A stretch of 64,000 nucleotides of DNA from Magnolia sinica (lineage: Eukaryota > Streptophyta > Magnoliopsida > Magnoliales > Magnoliaceae): contig NC_080590.1 of the NCBI RefSeq assembly GCF_029962835.1, positions 66,494,501 through 66,558,500 on the forward strand. The letters run 5' to 3'. Below are positions 1 to 12,756 of the stretch, piece after piece. Below the pieces are notes generated by a model. The model worked only from the letters and a program-made list of their open reading frames with translations, made no database searches and had not been told where the DNA came from. The translations under genes and the position numbers were made by a program. Numbering within the stretch: position 1 is the first letter of the stretch; every line of letters starts with the position of its first letter.

Positions 1-368
1 CTATAATCAAAAGGTCGCGTACGCTGTGCAAAGACGCTCGGTAGCTATCGCTCTTCCTATAATTATTGACAAAAACTTCCCTACTCTGGCAAAGTGTAGT
101 GGATGATACGCTGTACACGCGGCGTATAATTAAATAAAATAAAACAATCCAAATTATGGTTACTGGTGGACGTTTATTGGACGGCCAAAATTTTTTTTTA
201 AAAAAAATATTAATCCAAATGGTCCCGTTTACACTAACAAAAGCCCACGAATCAGATATTGGGTAGTTCCACCAATCTAATTTCGGAACTGTTACTTAAC
301 TTGAGTAATATATGCCACGTTTACAATTTCTTAGTACCTGCGTACCAAGTGTCATAGGCAGCTGGACT
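1..368. other. AT-rich DNA, no gene seen
   Basis: No coding exon, RNA gene or clear repeat border was seen in this stretch. It ends at the target-site duplication of the first MITE. Confidence 0.5.
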
Positions 369-376
369 ATCATATA

Positions 377-992
377 TAGGACTGTATAAGAACCGAGTTA
401 GCTCGGTTAGCTCACTCGACTCGACTCAAGAAAGCTCAGTTCGAAATTGAGTTCGAGCCGAGTCGAGCTGATTTTTTGAGCTCAAAAAAATTTCAAACCA
501 AGTTCAAGCTTGCCCAAGCTTGACTTGACTCAGATCAAACCCCAACTCGAATCCAACTCGGATCAAACTAGTTTGGTGACTTAGTTACTTTGATATTGAT
601 GTTGCTCACCAAGTGTTTGATGAAATGACACAACGAAGTGTTAGCTAGTGGCAATGAAGATACTTATATAAAACAAATATCATTTTTTCTTGATTTTGAT
701 GTTGCCTACAAGGTATTTGATGAAATACCTATAAACAGTTGTTGCTGTCTTACATATAGTAAGAATTTGAAAGTGCACTCTATGTGTTTGTGAAAATGCC
801 ACACAAGCTCGATCTTGGCTCGAACTTGGCTCGAACTAGCCAGAGCTTCTAACCGAACAGAGTCGAGCTAGCCAGTTAGGCTCGAGGACCGAGCCAAGCC
901 AAGCCTAGCCGAGTTCAAGCTGGTGTCAGCTTGTGGTCGTGCCAAGTCGAGCTATGCCAAGCTCGACTCGGTTCAACACATGTACACCTCTA
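377..992. mobile_element. hAT-like MITE, copy 1 (CGAGCTCGACTCG-rich family)
   Basis: This is a 616-bp non-coding element flanked by a perfect 8-bp target-site duplication, ATCATATA, at 369-376 and 993-1000. Its ends are imperfect inverted repeats: TAGGACTGTATAAG on the left and TGTACACCTCTA on the right. The interior is rich in GAGTCGAGCT and GCTCGACTCG motifs. An 8-bp duplication with short inverted ends is characteristic of the hAT superfamily. No transposase is encoded, so it would have needed help from elsewhere. A relative lies at 4119-4697. Confidence 0.85.
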
Positions 993-1130
993 ATCATATA
1001 ACCTGTCTATAAAATTTATTTTTTTCTTTTTCTCCAATATATCAATTAATCTATGTTGTACCTTATTTCTAATCATTATTAGGAAAATTATTTCTAAATA
1101 TTATTAGGAAACTCAATTAGAAATTACATG

Positions 1131-2065
1131 TGTTATAACATGAGAAAGATATAACATGTTAAAGATCTCTAAAGATCATTTTAGTGCTTTTTTTGTAATT
1201 ACAACCAATATAATGACAAGATAAGGAGTTGTTGAAATGAATTCAAAAACAAGTCAAGCAACCGAAAGTCATCCACGAAGTTGACTGAGTATCTGAGTGA
1301 AATGTGATTGAGTCGATAAGGAAGCCTAGATCAATTACTAGGACATATGGTAAGTTTATAAGGAGGTATCCAGAAGGTCATGTAGTGTTAAACCAGTTAC
1401 ATTAATTGTCAAAACATGGAAAGCATTAGATGATTGGTTTAAGGCTATAAATAATAAGAGAATTCAGTAGAAGAAATCGTTCATACCAATCAAACCAAAC
1501 CAAATCTATCTTTCAATTACTCTACCTGTCATTTACATTCTCAGTTTAATCCAATTACTTTATTTGTCATTTACATTCCTTAGTGTAATATTTAGCAATA
1601 ATCAAGTAGATGTTAACTTTTGTTGTAATTATTTAAGTTTACAATTAAACGTTGGATTCAGTTCGGGTATTAAGCAAAGTTCTCTATCAAGAGAGGCAAA
1701 CTACAATTGTTCTCCGCGACCGACTATAAAAAATTCTTTTTGTTTTATCTGTACTAAAGAGAAAAAGTCATTTCTTTTAGATGGCAGGCGTGCGACCCAT
1801 TTTCAGATAACAAACCCTACCCTCTGACTATCACCTGATCATCTTAAGCAACACCGTGTAAGTGGCTAAATAGACAACCGATCTTATTAGATCTCGGTCA
1901 TATATGAGCGATTTCTGGACGTTTCTAGCTATTCGATTTGAATTGAGCCACACATTCAATTCTCGCACGCCTGCACTGATCAGGTGACCGAGATTAAAAT
2001 AACAACAACATATTTTTTGACACGCCCACACTGACCACGTGACTAAGATTAAAATAACAGCAACA
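1131..2065 (+). repeat. 5' LTR of the LARD-like element
   Basis: The block starts TGTTATAAC and ends near CAGCAACA. It shares long collinear stretches with 3319 onward, including the CAAACCAAACCAAATCTAT segment and the following TTTACATTC repeats. The final 115 bases contain two tandem copies of a roughly 57-bp unit built on GAGATTAAAATAACA. Confidence 0.6.
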
Positions 2066-2934
2066 TATTTCTTGGCACGCCCGGTGTGATACTCGCTTTA
2101 ATTTACTTATTGGTGTGATAGTATAATTTGATCAATCGAAAATATGAATAGGATAAGCAATTGAATTGTTGAGGTTAAACCCTTGACACCAACCACACCA
2201 TCTCCTACCGAAAACATGTTAATTCAAATGACCCCTAAATTATTAAATTTAAATACTAGTTTGATACTCAGTCCTGCCAACCAAGAATGGGCGTTGACTT
2301 TTCGAACCACTTCTCTTGAAGAGATAACGGTCAGAACTCCGGATATGCAACCGAGTATCTAAAACGTTTACGAATATGGGAGAGCTGATGTGGAGTTGGT
2401 ACATACTCAGGCCGAGTAATTCCTTGTTCAAATTGAGACTATAAACAAATGAATGGCTAGCGAGGCTGAAGCCATGCACCGATCGATGCCCATCATCACC
2501 GAAAGAGTACTTATGACAATGCAATATAATGCTAAAAAGAAGTTTTGTTGGTAACATTACTCAACCACCATCAATACCTCCCTTGCAGTGGAACACACCT
2601 CGCGTTCCAATCTAAGGTGGACGGAATGCTCTGCTGTTCGCCGAGTTCAAGCGACCAGAGTGGGAGGTGAGGAATATTGTTCATGAAAAAGGAAATCATG
2701 ATATACCTATGGGCAACCCTTCCTTAGAAATCCACTGTATTATGAAAGACAAAACTATGTAGGTCTTGAACAACCTCCAATGGATGAATCATGTTGTTTA
2801 AATTATGACCAAATTATTCAAATAGTTCAGGAAGTAATAGGCCAAGTTTTCAGCCGTATTACTATATTGGTTAACCATAAGCCCTATTCGAATGGATTGA
2901 CCGACAATCTCCATTGTCATGATTGAATTTGCCA

Positions 2935-3235
2935 TTTTTTGATCATGATGACTGAGTTTGACCAAGATGGCCCAAAATGTCGTTTTTCAATCATGATGGT
3001 CGATTTTGACTAAGATAGTTAAATTTGCTATTTCTTAACCAAGATGGCCAACTTTAACAAAAATGGCCGTATTTACCGTTTTTTTACTAAGACAGTTGAA
3101 TTCAACTAAGAAGGTTGAATTTGCTATTGTTTGACCAAGATAGCCGAGTTCGATTAAGTCGCCCAACTTTGATGTTTTTCCGATGAAGATGGTCGAGTTC
3201 GACCAAGACAGTCGAAATTGATATTTTTACACGGC
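2935..3235 (+). repeat. degenerate tandem motif inside the LARD-like element
   Basis: A phrase close to TTTGACCAAGATGGCCGA recurs about ten times with substitutions and variable spacing. There is no open frame through it. It looks like an expanded internal repeat just upstream of the polypurine tract. Confidence 0.5.
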
Positions 3236-3306
3236 TGACTAATCACAGTTATTGCGTCAAACAACGAATTATTAATGCATTCACCTTTTACCAAATGCAA
3301 AGCAAT

Positions 3307-3318
3307 GAGGAGGGGAGA
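3307..3318 (+). other. polypurine tract
   Basis: GAGGAGGGGAGA lies directly 5' of the TGTTGTAACC that opens the 3' LTR. This fixes the element's orientation as plus strand. Confidence 0.65.
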
Positions 3319-4780
3319 TGTTGTAACCTATTTTTGACTGTTTTTAAGAAACCAAAATCAGTATGTCAAAGATCTTTAAGGATGTTTAAAGTGCTTTTTA
3401 TATAATCACAACTAAAAAAATGACAAGATAGAGAGCAGTTGAAAGGAATTCAAAAGTATGTCAAGCGGCTAAAAGTCATCCAGAAGGTCGATCGAGAGGC
3501 CGGGTGAAATACAGTCGAGTCGTTAAGGAAGCCTGGAGCGGTTACTACGACATGTGACAAGTTTAGAAGGAAGTCTCCAGAAGGTTATATAGTACTGAAA
3601 CAATTATAGTAACTGTCAAAACGTGGGAAACATCTAGATGATCAGTTTAAGACTATAAATAGTAAGAAAATTCAATAGAAGAAATCGTCTCATACCAACC
3701 AAACCAAACCAAATCTATATTTCAATTATTTTACCCGCCATTTACATTCTTTAGTGTAATCCAATTACTTTATCTATTATTTACATTCCTTAGTGTAATA
3801 TTTAGCAGTAATCAAGTAGCTGTTAACTTTAGCTATAAATATTTGAGTCTACACTCATATGCTGAATTCAGTTCGGATATCAAGTAAAACTCCCTATCTA
3901 AAGAGGCGTTCTATAATTGTTCTCAATAATCGACTGTAAAAATTTTCAATTTATTTTATTTATTCTAGAGAGAAAAAGTCTTTTCATATGAAATCCGGTA
4001 TAACCCATTTTAGAGGACAAACCTCACCTTATTATTAATATCACCTAATTATGTTAAGTAACTTGGAGCAAGTGGCTTAATAGGCCACCAATTTTATTAG
4101 ATCTTAGTCATATATAATTAGAGGTGTAGACGAGTCGAGCTAGCTCGCTCGACTCGACTCGAAAAAGCTCGGTTCGAAGTCGAGTTCAAGCCAAGTAGAG
4201 CTGATTTTTTGAGTTCGAAAATGAGTTTAAGCTGAGTTCGAACTGCCCCAGTTCAACTCGACTCGGATCAAACCCAGTTCAAATCAAACTCGGATCAAAC
4301 TAGTTTAGTGACTCATTTACTTTGATATTGATGTTGCTCACCAAATGTTTGATGAAATGACTCAATGAAATGTGGCCAATGGCAAGGAAGATATGTATAT
4401 GAAACTAATACCTTTTTTTTTTCTTGATTTTTATGTTGCTTAGAAGGTGTTTGATAAAATAACATTGAAATCATTGCTGCTGTCTTAAATATAGTGAGAT
4501 TTTGAAAGTGCAATTCAAGTGTTTATGAAAATGTTACACGGGCAAACTTAGCTTGATCTTGGCTTGAACTGGCCTAAGCTGCTGACCAAACTCAGCCGAG
4601 CTAGCCAGCCAGGCTCGGTCAGCTGAGTTCCAATTGAGGTCAGCTAGTGGCTGAGCCGAGTTGAGCTGAGCTCAGCTCGACCCCACGTACACCCCTATAT
4701 ATAATCAATTTTCAAACGTACGTGCTTATCCTGAGGCAGTGGACGCGGTGATTTGGTTTAAATTGAACCGCACATTCGTT
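3319..4780 (+). repeat. 3' LTR of the LARD-like element, split by a MITE
   Basis: It aligns with 1131-2065 up to about 4118. It appears to resume after the MITE at 4698, where AAATTGAACCGCACATTC resembles AATTGAGCCACACATTC in the 5' LTR. The end beyond 4780 could not be matched. Confidence 0.5.
4119..4697. mobile_element. hAT-like MITE, copy 2, inside the 3' LTR
   Basis: This 579-bp element is flanked by a perfect 8-bp duplication, TATATAAT, at 4111-4118 and 4698-4705. Its inverted ends are TAGAGGTGTAGACGAG and CCCACGTACACCCCTA. The body matches the MITE at 377-992 in the same orientation. It interrupts the LTR, so it is younger than that retroelement. Confidence 0.85.
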
Positions 4781-4789
4781 TTTGACACG

Positions 4790-5330
4790 ATTGCAGTCCT
4801 TATTGAAATAAGGACAATAATCTGAACCATCTGTTAAATCAAAAACATGTTTCTGACGACACGGGGGACTTGGTATCAGTTCCCAAGCGGGGGTGTGGGT
4901 ACCAGTGGGATGTGTACTCACAAAGCTTTAAAAAAATAAAAAATAAAAAAATCCGGAGCTACCCTGAAAAAATAACACTGATCGTACGGTTAATCATCCT
5001 TGATATAACCTCATTTTCTATGGCCATCCCTTTACCAAGCCATGGATGGGATGGCGATGATTGCCTTAAAAAAAGCGACTCTTTAAATGATAAGCAATCC
5101 GTGACTGTGAAGATGTTGGTGGACCTATTTTGTGTAAAAAAATCTTGACCGTCCATATTGAAGTGCATTGATCAAACGGTTACTATTTGTCAGAATGGTG
5201 TGATGTTTCAAATGGTAACTCGTGAAATGTGTGCTTGTCATGATGAACGGTCTGGATCAATGGATTGGACTGTCTAAGTTTCCGAATGAACCAAGAAGAC
5301 TGCAACTAGATAGTACTCTGAGAGCACTGG
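4790..5330. other. upstream flank of the transporter gene
   Basis: Mixed-composition DNA without a recognised gene or element. It should contain distal promoter sequence of the transporter gene, but no specific site can be supported by eye. Confidence 0.4.
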
Positions 5331-5416
5331 AGCATCTCCCTTGAGTAATAAATAACAAGGAAGGAAGAAGAAGCATCTCCCTAGAGTAATAAATAACAAG
5401 AAGGAAGGAAGAAGAA
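5331..5416 (+). repeat. tandem 42-bp duplication in the proximal promoter
   Basis: The phrase AGCATCTCCCTTGAGTAATA plus a following GGAAGGAAGAAGAAG tract occurs at about 5331-5371. It occurs again with minor changes at about 5372-5416. The copies lie 125-210 bp upstream of the start codon. Confidence 0.75.
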
Positions 5417-5445
5417 GCAAGGGATCTTCTTCTACTTTCTTTCTT

Positions 5446-5455
5446 CTATATATTC
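5446..5455 (+). promoter_or_regulatory. possible TATA box of the transporter gene
   Basis: The TATATA core of CTATATATTC lies about 90 bases upstream of the ATG at 5541, after a CT-rich tract. Spacing fits transcription starting near 5480 with a short 5' leader. This is motif and position only. Confidence 0.35.
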
Positions 5456-5540
5456 TGCCTGGCCTGCTCGCTTCCCTGAAATTGGAAAAAAGCCCCCTTC
5501 CGAAATATTTCGGGGCAGTGCGGGCAGGTCGGGCAGGTCG

Positions 5541-5700
5541 ATGGGATTCGTTGAAGGTGGAGGGACATCAAGGGGATTTCGGGGTTTGATGAGGAGAAAA
5601 CAAGTAGATAATTCTCTTCAGTTGAGGCAGCAACAGCAACAGCAACAGCAGCAGCAGCAATTAGCAAAGGAATTATCTGTTCTTCAGCTCATTGCTATTG
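5541..5700 (+). CDS. CAT2: CAT exon 1 (residues 1-54)
   Basis: Begins ATGGGATTCG and ends at G before the donor GTATTT, leaving phase 1. It encodes the cytosolic N-terminus with LMRRKQVD, eleven glutamines from mixed CAG/CAA codons at 30-40, then [14 protein letters not shown] leading into TM1. Confidence 0.9.
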
Positions 5701-6564
5701 GTATTTTCTAAATTCTTCTTCTCCTCCTCCTACTACTACTATTCATTCAACTGTTTGTATCATATGCTTACTATACAACTAGTTGTATCTCAAATTTGGG
5801 CCAGCCAAGCATTGATCTTGACCGTACATTCATTCCACCTCGTGTGCAAAAAATTAGCCTCATCCTTGGAATGTCCATTATTGTTTTAACCACTCGTTTT
5901 GCAAGCCGTAGATCTGATGATTGGTGTCATCTGACCAGAGTCGTTTGGCAACTTGGATTTGGATTTTTTATTTTAGAATCCAAATCTTTGATTTCAAGAT
6001 TTTCAATTTTTATTTTCAATTTTTATTTTTTTTCAGTTGTGTTTGGCAACATTGATTTTTAATCCGTGGAATCCAGATACTGTGTTTGGCAAACTGGAGA
6101 TCTCAGGTTATAGAGAGAGCAAGAGATCCTTTTGAAATATGACCACTGGAGAGTTTTCGAACCCATCTTTTTGAAGAGGAATTGAATAAATGTACTTTTT
6201 AAGGATTTCAGATCCACCAAATTCCAGGGGGCCAATCACAAGATTGGGCCTGGTTTGGATTCCAAATCTGGAAGGCCCAAAATCCAAACTACCAAACGTT
6301 TGGATGCCTGTAACTTCTATTAGCTGTAAGTGACTAGCCTGTAACTCACAGGTAGTGTTAAGGTGTGAAATTTCAGCTGTAAGAGAGTTACAACCTGTTA
6401 GTCCCTTACAGCTTTCACTTAACATTTTGAAAACATGAAGAGCCGTGTTTTCACTTCTGGTAAGTCACTTACCTGCCAATGGTTGGATTTTTGGAATTTT
6501 GAGCGTAAGGAGGAGATGCTCAACGTCTCTTTCCCAAGCTCTATATTGAGGAGATGAATGACCG

Positions 6565-6606
<42 letters not shown>

Positions 6607-9600
6607 CAATCCCAAAGTGGTGTGGGGCCGACCGCGATGTCCTCCTCACATCCACTCCGTCCATCCTGGCGAGAATCACCTTACGGACGGTTTGGATTAG
6701 AAATAAAACGGCTGTGGTACCCAAGAGGGTTTCAATGGTGGCCATTTACCACCCCACTGTTTAGAATGGTGTGGCCCACCAGGGCCTTGGATCTGCCTCA
6801 CTTTTAGTTTCTCATCCTAATCTGAGTTGACAAAACTGATGGATGGAATGGATTTCATGTAGACATCATGGTGGATACCACGAAGGTTTGGATCATACAG
6901 TCTCATGCATGTGCGCGTATAACCCTGTATGGGATTATATGATACTCAGGCTGCATATGATGCTTGATACACAGTCACTAAGAAATTGCACATGATATGG
7001 ATAAAACCGACAAGATTTTTCAGCATGCTGTTGCCAAATCATGGGACCAAGATCAAACAATCCTAACATCTGTTTTGTGGACACTTGTTTGTGGAAATAG
7101 GACTGTAGGATTTATTCACTTTTAACCGTCCAATAAATGTCCACCATTCCGATAGTGAGAAATCAAATAAGCTTCATTTTCTGTTTTATAATACATCTAC
7201 ACTAGGTACCATTGGATGGTTTTAGTCTAGCTGCTTGTATGCCACATGTGCAATATCTAAGTAATTTATAAGTGCCTACATATCATCATCATACTTTGCC
7301 AGTGTATCAAAGTTTTTCTCTCTCTCCCTCTTTTTTTTTTTTTTTTTGTTTGATACTTAGGCATCATGCAATGGTTGATACACAGGCACAGAGATTTGGG
7401 GCCATGAAGATATGCGCATGACTCTAATTAGTCTATTATGTGTGTTATATGATGCCCTCCTAGGTTCCTAAACAAATCAATGAATTGATTGATCAAGTCG
7501 CACCTGTTTCTAAATAAGAGACCACTGGATATTATTAATCTCTTATCCATGGGCCTGATTGGTCCAGAGTACGCTCTGGTGGTATGGCCCAACTAAATTA
7601 AGATCGACCTGATCTTTTGGGGCTAGGAAGAAGATGAGGGAATGCGCATGATAAACGGATTGTATGTACTTGACACTAGATGGGTCATTGCACTTGTTTG
7701 TGCAAATAGGTTGGTTTCTTGTCCACGGGCACTTGTTTGTTAAAGTAAGACCATTGGATATCATTAATCTATTATCCATGGGCATTTGTTTGCTAAAATA
7801 AGGCCTTTGGATCATGTTAATCTATTATCCATGGGCAATTGTTGCTTATATAAGTAGCCTCTTCACATTACAAGTATTTTGAGTTTGTGGGCCCACTTTT
7901 GTGGCTCACTTGATGATTAGTTTAGCCTAAGAATTAGCTCAAAAAATTATCTAGATGGCTCAACCAAATGGAATATCTCATTGCAAGTATTTTTTTTAAA
8001 ATTTTATATAAATGTAATTTGAAGATTTTGTAGCGATTCTCTACTTCAAGCTTTGTTTGGTGTGAATACAAACACTTTATAGGTCACCCAAACACAAAAA
8101 AACTGTTTACCCGCAAGCAATGTTCGAAGTATCGGTATCGTTACAAGTTTCGCTGACCAGGGATACGGAAACAATATCGATATTGTCGACAATATCGTTT
8201 GATAACCGGAAATGCGGGAAAACATGGGAAAAGTGGTGGAATTTTCAACGAAACTTTAGGAGATGTTAAAATGTACATATTTGCATATTTAGAAATAAAA
8301 TTTTTTCAAAAAGAATGCATACACAATAAGTTTCCATTTAATGGGGCCTTAAAAGCTTGTATTGTTGTAAGAAATCAGTCCAACCATACCATCTAGCCTA
8401 TTTAACCATCCAACATTCCTTCCAAACAACCAACAATATTGCAAAATATCAACAATACATAATATTTCACCAAGAAATTATCAACAATTGGAAAGGAAAT
8501 AAAAGATTGCGGTCTCGATATCGCGCATGTTGCGATATCGATAATATCGAGATATTATCAATGACGAATTGAACACTACATACAACCATGTGCCCATGAA
8601 AAAGGTTGAAATAAATTTTTTTTTTCTAATAAACAAAATTTTGATGATATCAATTTGTTGGTGATATTATTGAAATATCGTCAATACACTTATGATACAA
8701 GCATTACCTAGAATTAACATAGTCAAAAATATTGGTGATACATTGACGATATCAATGCATTGGCAATACAAGCGACACCTAAAATTTACATAGTTGAAAA
8801 TATTGGTGATTACATTAGCGATATTGATACATTGGCGATACTTAGCAATACATTGCTAATACTTGGAATTTCTGATACTACCAGTGTTATCGGCATCACT
8901 ACCAGTGTTATCGGCATCACTGAGCTAGAGATAAAGATAATATAAGAGATATTTCGATAATATCGGAGATAATTCGAACATTGCCTGTAAGTGACTTACA
9001 ATTTACATCCAAATAAACAACATGTAAACGACTTACACTTTCATGTAAAAGTCACGACTTAAAAAGTTACAAGAATCCAAACAACCCCTTGGAATCATAT
9101 ACGATCCAAGGTGGGTTCCACCGATTAAGTGTTTAAATGATTGGACCTTTTTTCTTTGCTTGATCTTGTTCATACGTTTTTATATCGTGTTGATTGGATG
9201 ATTAGGATTGCCTGATTGGTTCAATTCTTGTGTTTTTGCATGCCAAGAATTGTCTAAGATGAATGAACTATCCAGATGGTTAAATGATTTCCCTTTATTT
9301 TTATGATGTTGATGGTTTTTGTGGTGTTTGGATTGATGGGTTTCATTTTCTTTTATGGGTTTCCATTGTTGTTCTTGTTGGATCCTTTTCCCCCTTTGAA
9401 TTGGTGTATCTTTGAGGTCTGGGGGGTAGATCCAATGCTATCAATGTTATCCAATTTAGTAGTCAACCATTCAACATCCATACATTTTATCCACATGTAC
9501 GAGATCCAGACATTTCATCTACAGAGCCTTGTTGGGGGTGGGTGTGAAAAACCATATGCTCAGGTGATCCTAGCCATTGATGGGACGACTTTCAAGAATT

Positions 9601-12600
9601 ACAAATGGTTGGTTAGGGACAAGTCCAAGCCAATGATCAACAATCAATGGGCAAAAGTCCTCCCATATATGTTTAGGATAATCAAAATGTTGTGATTTTC
9701 GGTATATAGTCTATCAATGATAGAGCGGACTAGATGAATAGTTGGATCTTGTGCATGTGTGCCTTGTGTATGGATCTTGAGTGCTCGATGACTTAGATAT
9801 TGATGCCTAGCATTGGATAATCTTTGTTGGAGTTTTTGTTAGGGCTAAATCTTTTAGTGACTTCCATTTAGTTTAATTTTATTTTATTTTTCCATATTTT
9901 GCATCATGGTATGTTTTAATTTCTAGGTTCTTTTTTTTTTTTTTCTTTTTCCGATTATATTTTACTTTTGAATTGGTGTATATTTTTTTAAAGGCCATAT
10001 ATATGAGTTCATTGTTATTGTTGATGTTGTTATAAAAGAAATCTAATGATTGTGATATTTGGTGGGAGGTTTGCTTCATTCTAGGTTTTTATTGTTATTG
10101 GCTTTTATTGATTGGGTAAGGTCTTTGGGTTATTTATTTATTTATAAAAAAAACTTTGGGTTGCCTTATGATGTTCTTGGTGTTTCGGTAGGCATGGACA
10201 ATAGGGTTGTGTGCCTTAAAAAGCTCATGTTAATCTTAATTGTTGATCATGATGGCCATGGGTCTTGTGTTGGCATGTTATTAATACCATAATTACTGTG
10301 TGGGTTTACCTTAATTGCTCATGCATTCATGGGTTGAAGGAGAGGAATTCTTTTGTTGTCCTTGGGAACTTGAGTTTGGGCACAACAACCACTGACCAAG
10401 GGATGGTTGTGTTCCATGGATCTCAGCCCCCCATTAGTCCATGACCACTTAGGAGGTTTTGCGATGAACCTGTGGCTATTCTTATGCCCTTATCCTGTAT
10501 GAGCAGCCCGATGATGAGTCGAGATGTAAAGTCTCCACCATCAGGCTCAACGATGAGTTGTTGCCTTTCCCCTACCCCACTTTGGAGTTTGATTGTTCAT
10601 GGATATGAGATTTTGTTATTAAACCCCTTTTTCACATTTGTATTGGAGGATTGCTTCAAGTCTTTAGATTGGGAGACCCATCATGCCTAGTTCAGATCAA
10701 CCAGTGCATGTACCAACTTGACTAATCCTTAGACTTGAGAACATATGTGAGTTTAAGTTCCTAGTGTAATGTGCGTTGACCCTTCTCACGAGGTCAATTC
10801 AGCCGCTCATATATGGTTGTAGTTGGGTGCACGTATTAGGAAATGGTTGGGGTATGTCCATAAGATATAACAAGGGAACCGCTGGTTGCCTAGGAACACT
10901 TTTATGGCTTAGATGTTGTTGATCAAGCCATCTCTCATGTTGTTTACTAGCATGGTGTGCCATAACGGTCGTTATGGGGCCGTAAAAGGTCGTTATGTAA
11001 AGTTAATGGTGGAACCATTACACATTATGGGGTCATAACGGCTGTGATGGTTGTTACTGAAAAAATAACCCGTAATGGTCGTTACACCCCGTAAAGGCCG
11101 TAATGGCCCCATAATGGTCCATTATGAGGCCTATACAAGTTTTCTAGTTTTTTTTTTCCAATAAAAAGAAGAGACAGTAACGTCCGTTATGGGGGCCATA
11201 ATGACCGTTATAGCCCGTGTTGTAAAGGTAATGATGGTGGCCGTTATGGCCATCGTTATTGTTACGAAATACCTTGTTTATTGGGCCTTGCAGTTAAATG
11301 GTTTAATTTTTTTAAAATGTTTTCAACAATTGATCTTTTATTTTTAACTGTAAAAAGGTTTTAATTGCAGTTAAGGGATGTCTGATGGTTAAGATCCTAT
11401 GGTCTACCCATTGATTTGCATGAGTATTGGACCACGGGTGGATGGCCATCAAGGTATAAGAGAAATGGTGGCCATAATGGGCACCACTGTTATGATAGGG
11501 GGTGTAACTAGTGTTCGAAGTATCGGTATCGTTACAAGTTTCGTTGGCCAGGGATACGGAAACAATATCGATATCACCGATAATTTCATTGATAACCGAA
11601 AATGCAGGGAAACATAGGAAAAACGGTGGAATTTCATTGAAACTTCAGGAGATGTTAAAATGTACATATTTGCATATTTATATAAAAAAAAATTGCAAAA
11701 AGAATGCATACATAACAAGTTTCCATTTAGTGGGGCCTTAAAAGCATGTGTTGTTGTAAGAAATCAGTCCAACCATCTCCTCTGTCCTATTGAACAATCC
11801 AACCTTCCATCCAATCATCCATTGATATTGCAAAATATCAACAACACGTGATATTTCACCAAGTAATCATCAACAATTGGAAAGGAAACGAAAGATTGTG
11901 GTCTCAATATCTTGCATGTTGTGATATCAATAATATCGAGATATTATCAATATTATAAATGACAAATTGAACACTACATACAACCATGCGCCCATGAAAA
12001 AAAATATTTGAAATAAAATTTTTGATAATATCAATACGTTGGCGATATTATTGAAATATTGTTGATACACTTATGATACAAGCATTACCTAGAATTTACA
12101 TAGTAAAAAATTGGCGACACATTGGGGATATTGATGTATTTGGCAATACAAGCGACACCTAGAATTTACATAGTTCAAAATATTGATGATTACATTAGCA
12201 ATATTGATATGTTGGCGATACATTGCTAATACCTGGAATTTCTGATACTATTAGCGTTATCGGTATCGCTACCATTGTTATCGATATCGTTGAGCTGGAG
12301 ATAAAGATAATATCGGAGATAATTCGAACACTGGGTGTAACGGCCATTACAGTTCTCATAAAGGACTTTATATATATATATATATATATATCAGCCTCGT
12401 AATAGACCGTTACAGGTCAATTTTTCCGTGTTAGCCGTTATGACTCCGTAAAGTGTAACGGTTTCCATCTTATCATTATGTAACATCCGTTGTGGCCGTT
12501 ATGTAACCGTTTTTTGATACCTTAATGGGCATGGTTAGTGGGTGAATTAGGTCAATTTGGGTACATGGATAGGCCGGGATCATAGACTTTAGATGTTGTA

Positions 12601-12690
12601 GGGCACATCAAAGTCTGTAGGGAGAGGAGCACTATAACTAGTGTCTCCTTGAAACCCGAACTCCTTATGTATAGATCCTATTTTAGAGGA

Positions 12691-12756
<66 letters not shown>

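Larger units (their letters stand above)
1131..4780 (+). mobile_element. LTR retroelement without recognisable genes (LARD-like)
   Basis: Two related blocks in the same orientation begin with TGTTATAAC at 1131 and TGTTGTAACC at 3319. The second is preceded directly by the purine tract GAGGAGGGGAGA, as expected of a polypurine tract beside a 3' LTR. Near the end of the first block, at 2072-2085, is TTGGCACGCCCGGT, which may be a primer-binding region. The 1.2-kb interior has no recognisable gag or pol. The 3' LTR is interrupted by a MITE at 4119-4697, and its outer border is not resolved (about 4780). The LTRs have diverged substantially, so the insertion is probably old. A Ty3/gypsy (Tat-like) origin is inference from the tract and the TGTTGTAACC end. 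Confidence 0.6.

Noticed and set aside
4861-4890. TTGGTATCAGTTCCC resembling a tRNA-Met primer-binding site
   Set aside because: It lies outside the LTR pair at 1131-4780, on the wrong side for priming, and matches only the first part of the motif.
5446-5667. Ala/Val-rich minus-strand frame opposite exon 1
   Set aside because: It is the reverse complement of the CAG/CAA tract and 5' leader of the transporter.
6419-6745. Arg/Glu-rich open frame on the minus strand
   Set aside because: It is produced by the (CT)n microsatellite and lacks any domain.
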